DNA of 8,416 bases from Caldithrix sp. (GTDB taxonomy: Bacteria; Zhuqueibacterota; Zhuqueibacteria; Oceanimicrobiales; Oceanimicrobiaceae), in NCBI GenBank assembly GCA_004357015.1, contig SMXE01000069.1, forward strand, positions 1 to 8,416. Direction: 5' to 3'. Below, piece after piece: positions 6,931 to 8,416 of the stretch. Position numbers and translations under genes: made by a program. Positions within the stretch are counted from its first letter, which is position 1, and each line of letters starts with the position of its first letter. The notes under the pieces are model-generated. The model saw only the letters and a program-made list of their open reading frames with translations, did no database searches and was not told the origin of the DNA.

Positions 6931-7037
6931 GCCTGAAAGGCTATCTCTCTACAGTTGCTTTTTTCCTTTATTCTCATACATTCATTTTTGAACCTTAATC
7001 ATAATCATCACGTATGTTCACAATAAATCTTAGCCTC

Positions 7038-7047
7038 AGGAGGGGAG
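7038..7047 (+). promoter_or_regulatory. Strong ribosome binding site for the lipoprotein gene
   Basis: AGGAGGGGAG lies just before the ATG at 7052 and is the best Shine-Dalgarno in the window. It fixes the start. The 160-base divergent region 6892-7051 also has a pyrimidine-rich plus strand from about 6941 to 6990 and a TAATCA direct repeat (6996-7007). A possible TTGAAC/TATGTT pair has a poor 19-base spacer, so I do not call a plus-strand promoter. Confidence 0.75.
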
Positions 7048-7051
7048 ATAA

Positions 7052-7609
7052 ATGAAAAATATCATTCTCTTATGGCCTTTTCTTTTGTTAGCCTGTTCCG
7101 GACAATCCTCTGAACAAACACCTGAAACGCGGCGTTCAGATTCATCAGCCGGCAGCTTGACCTGGGAGGCGCCTGCCGGCTGGGTCGAAGAGTCCCCAAG
7201 CTCACCGATGCGCAAGGCGCAATTTTCGTTGCCCCGTGCAGAAAATGACACAGAAGATGGCTCAGTGGTCCTTTTCCATTTCCCCGGAGGCGGCAGTGCG
7301 CAGGCAAACCTGCAGCGCTGGTACGGCCAATTTAAACAGCCGGACGGACGTTCGAGCGCCGACGTTGCAGATATCAAGCAATCGACCGTAAACGGACTCA
7401 AGCAGACGACTGTAGAACTCACAGGCACCTTTTTGTTCAAGCAAAACATGATGTCACAGAACGCCACCGAAAAACCGAACTTCAAGATGCTGGCGGCCGT
7501 TATCGAAACCAACTCCGGTCCCTGGTTTGTCAAATGCGTCGGACCCGAAAAAACAGTGGGCAAGTGGCAAAGCAGCTTCGACGAATTTCTGGCAACATTA
7601 AAGATGTAG
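7052..7609 (+). CDS. Uncharacterised conserved lipoprotein
   Basis: A 185-residue exported lipoprotein of unknown function. The N-terminus is a short type II signal peptide: a Lys, a hydrophobic run, and lipobox LLAC with Cys15 as the lipid-bearing residue and Ser16 after it. Ser at +2 favours outer-membrane sorting by the enterobacterial rule, if that applies here. A Ser/Thr/Glu-rich linker (16-35) is followed by one globular domain. Its features are a WEAPAGW stretch (38-44), SPMRKAQFSLP (51-61), a glycine-rich FPGGGSAQANLQRWYGQF segment (77-94) and KCVGPEKTVGKW (161-172). I recall similar 'PxGW ... MRxAxF ... aNlxRWxxQF' proteins annotated only as hypothetical in several environmental phyla, but cannot verify this here. 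No catalytic motif is evident. It probably pairs with the membrane protein gene that follows. Confidence 0.82.
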   Translation: MKNIILLWPFLLLACSGQSSEQTPETRRSDSSAGSLTWEAPAGWVEESPSSPMRKAQFSLPRAENDTEDGSVVLFHFPGGGSAQANLQRWYGQFKQPDGRSSADVADIKQSTVNGLKQTTVELTGTFLFKQNMMSQNATEKPNFKMLAAVIETNSGPWFVKCVGPEKTVGKWQSSFDEFLATLKM

Positions 7610-7644
7610 GCGCCATTGTTTTCGGCCAGTCTTATCTGAATAAA

Positions 7645-8416
7645 TTGAACAGCAGCAAGAAAAAAACCATCTTCCTGGCAGCGCTCGGCTGTGTTGCCAT
7701 CGCTGGCTACTTCTGGCTGATCACGGGCTCCGACCTCGGCAAGATCAGCGACTTGCTCAGGCAAACGGTCTCCAAACAGACGATTCTCGAAAAGGCAACG
7801 CAGGCCTATCAGTCTTCGGAATTGGCAGAATTCGATCTGCCGCTGGACATCGACTTGAAGCTTAATGACAATCTGTTTACCTATGCCGAGATCCATCTAA
7901 ACAACCAATTGCCCGACGCATTTTATCCCATCGCTTCCTGGGACATGACCTGGTCTGGTAAAACAGAGACCAAGGAGGTCGATGACCAACCGGTCTATTA
8001 CAAAGTTAAATATGACCTGGCAGGAAACCTGGTACGCCTGGAACAAGATGCCCCAGAGCTTAAAAGGCCACCCAATTTCAAAGAGGCGGAAGCGCTGGCG
8101 GAAGCCAAACTATTCCTGCAGAATCACAACGTCGATACCTCCGTCACTCAACTGACAAACAAGAGCACTACTCAGGACGAAAGGGTTCTCACTTACGATC
8201 TCACCTTTAGCAAACCTTCCCCGGTGTCTGCCGACCTGCGGGAAAGTTATGCGGTCAGGATCGTCGGTCGCAACATCGTTCGCTATCGCGCCCGCATAGT
8301 GTTCGACAGGGACCAGCCTTTAACGCCTGCCAGTCACCAGTCGGCGAAGATCATTTCTCATGTCGTGGCGATGGCAGTTTGGACACTCATTGCTGTTTTT
8401 CTTATTGCAGGGTTCT
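7645..8416 (+). CDS. Membrane protein with N-terminal anchor and extracytoplasmic region (partial, runs off right edge)
   Basis: This frame reads open to the window edge (257 residues from the TTG at 7645) and has normal coding character. A positively charged start (NSSKKK) leads into a membrane helix at about 8-26. A soluble region of about 200 residues follows, then a second hydrophobic stretch from about 236 to the edge, so a multi-span domain may lie beyond. The soluble part looks like two related halves, the second opening with EAEALAEAKLFLQ (near 150-162). I do not recognise the family. An intramembrane CPBP-type protease with an extracytoplasmic domain is one guess, not supported by any catalytic motif within the window. 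The start is unsure: TTG at 7645 has no Shine-Dalgarno. The frame is open further upstream, where GTG at 7564 would add 27 residues and overlap the lipoprotein gene. Confidence 0.7.
   Translation, partial: MNSSKKKTIFLAALGCVAIAGYFWLITGSDLGKISDLLRQTVSKQTILEKATQAYQSSELAEFDLPLDIDLKLNDNLFTYAEIHLNNQLPDAFYPIASWDMTWSGKTETKEVDDQPVYYKVKYDLAGNLVRLEQDAPELKRPPNFKEAEALAEAKLFLQNHNVDTSVTQLTNKSTTQDERVLTYDLTFSKPSPVSADLRESYAVRIVGRNIVRYRARIVFDRDQPLTPASHQSAKIISHVVAMAVWTLIAVFLIAGF

Noticed and set aside
7541..7645. A programmed -1 frameshift joining the lipoprotein to the downstream membrane protein
   Set aside because: The A-run near 7548-7553 is not a proper slippery heptamer in the reading frame. The lipoprotein reaches a plausible natural end, and the downstream protein has its own N-terminal membrane anchor.

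Overview
The window looks like chromosomal DNA from a Gram-negative bacterium of roughly balanced base composition. The evidence is a lipoprotein signal with a lipobox, an OmpA/MotB-type peptidoglycan-binding protein, sigma70-like promoters and Shine-Dalgarno sites. No ribosomal RNA or other strong taxonomic marker is present, so I do not name a phylum. The degenerate 7-bp intergenic repeat and the uncharacterised lipoprotein recall environmental, poorly cultured lineages, but that is only an impression. There is no sign of a phage, insertion sequence, CRISPR array, tRNA or rRNA.

Layout. (1) Positions 1-3230, minus strand: a three-gene unit transcribed as threonine aldolase, then trkA, then trkH, which runs off the left edge. 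TrkA and TrkH are the NAD-binding gating subunit and the ion-conducting subunit of a Trk potassium uptake system, and their genes overlap by one base. (2) Positions 3231-3504: a divergent promoter region. (3) Positions 3505-4017, plus strand: a stand-alone HNH endonuclease. (4) Positions 4018-4340: a convergent intergenic region with an 11-unit degenerate heptamer array, two short palindromes and a strong hairpin that probably terminates transcription from both sides. (5) Positions 4341-6891, minus strand: a second three-gene unit transcribed as SpoU/TrmH RNA methyltransferase, then a membrane-anchored OmpA/MotB-like protein, then a CNNM/CorC-type membrane protein with CBS domains. Its predicted promoter is so close to the first ATG that the mRNA may be leaderless. 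(6) Positions 6892-7051: a second divergent promoter region. (7) Positions 7052-8416, plus strand: an uncharacterised lipoprotein followed by a membrane protein cut by the right edge.

The two minus-strand units share an envelope and ion-homeostasis theme (potassium uptake, a possible divalent-cation exporter, cell-wall anchoring) mixed with an amino-acid enzyme and an RNA-modifying enzyme. I see no clearly new multi-gene system. The parts most worth following up are the heptamer array, the possible leaderless transcript, the structured convergent intergenic region, and the uncharacterised lipoprotein and membrane protein pair.
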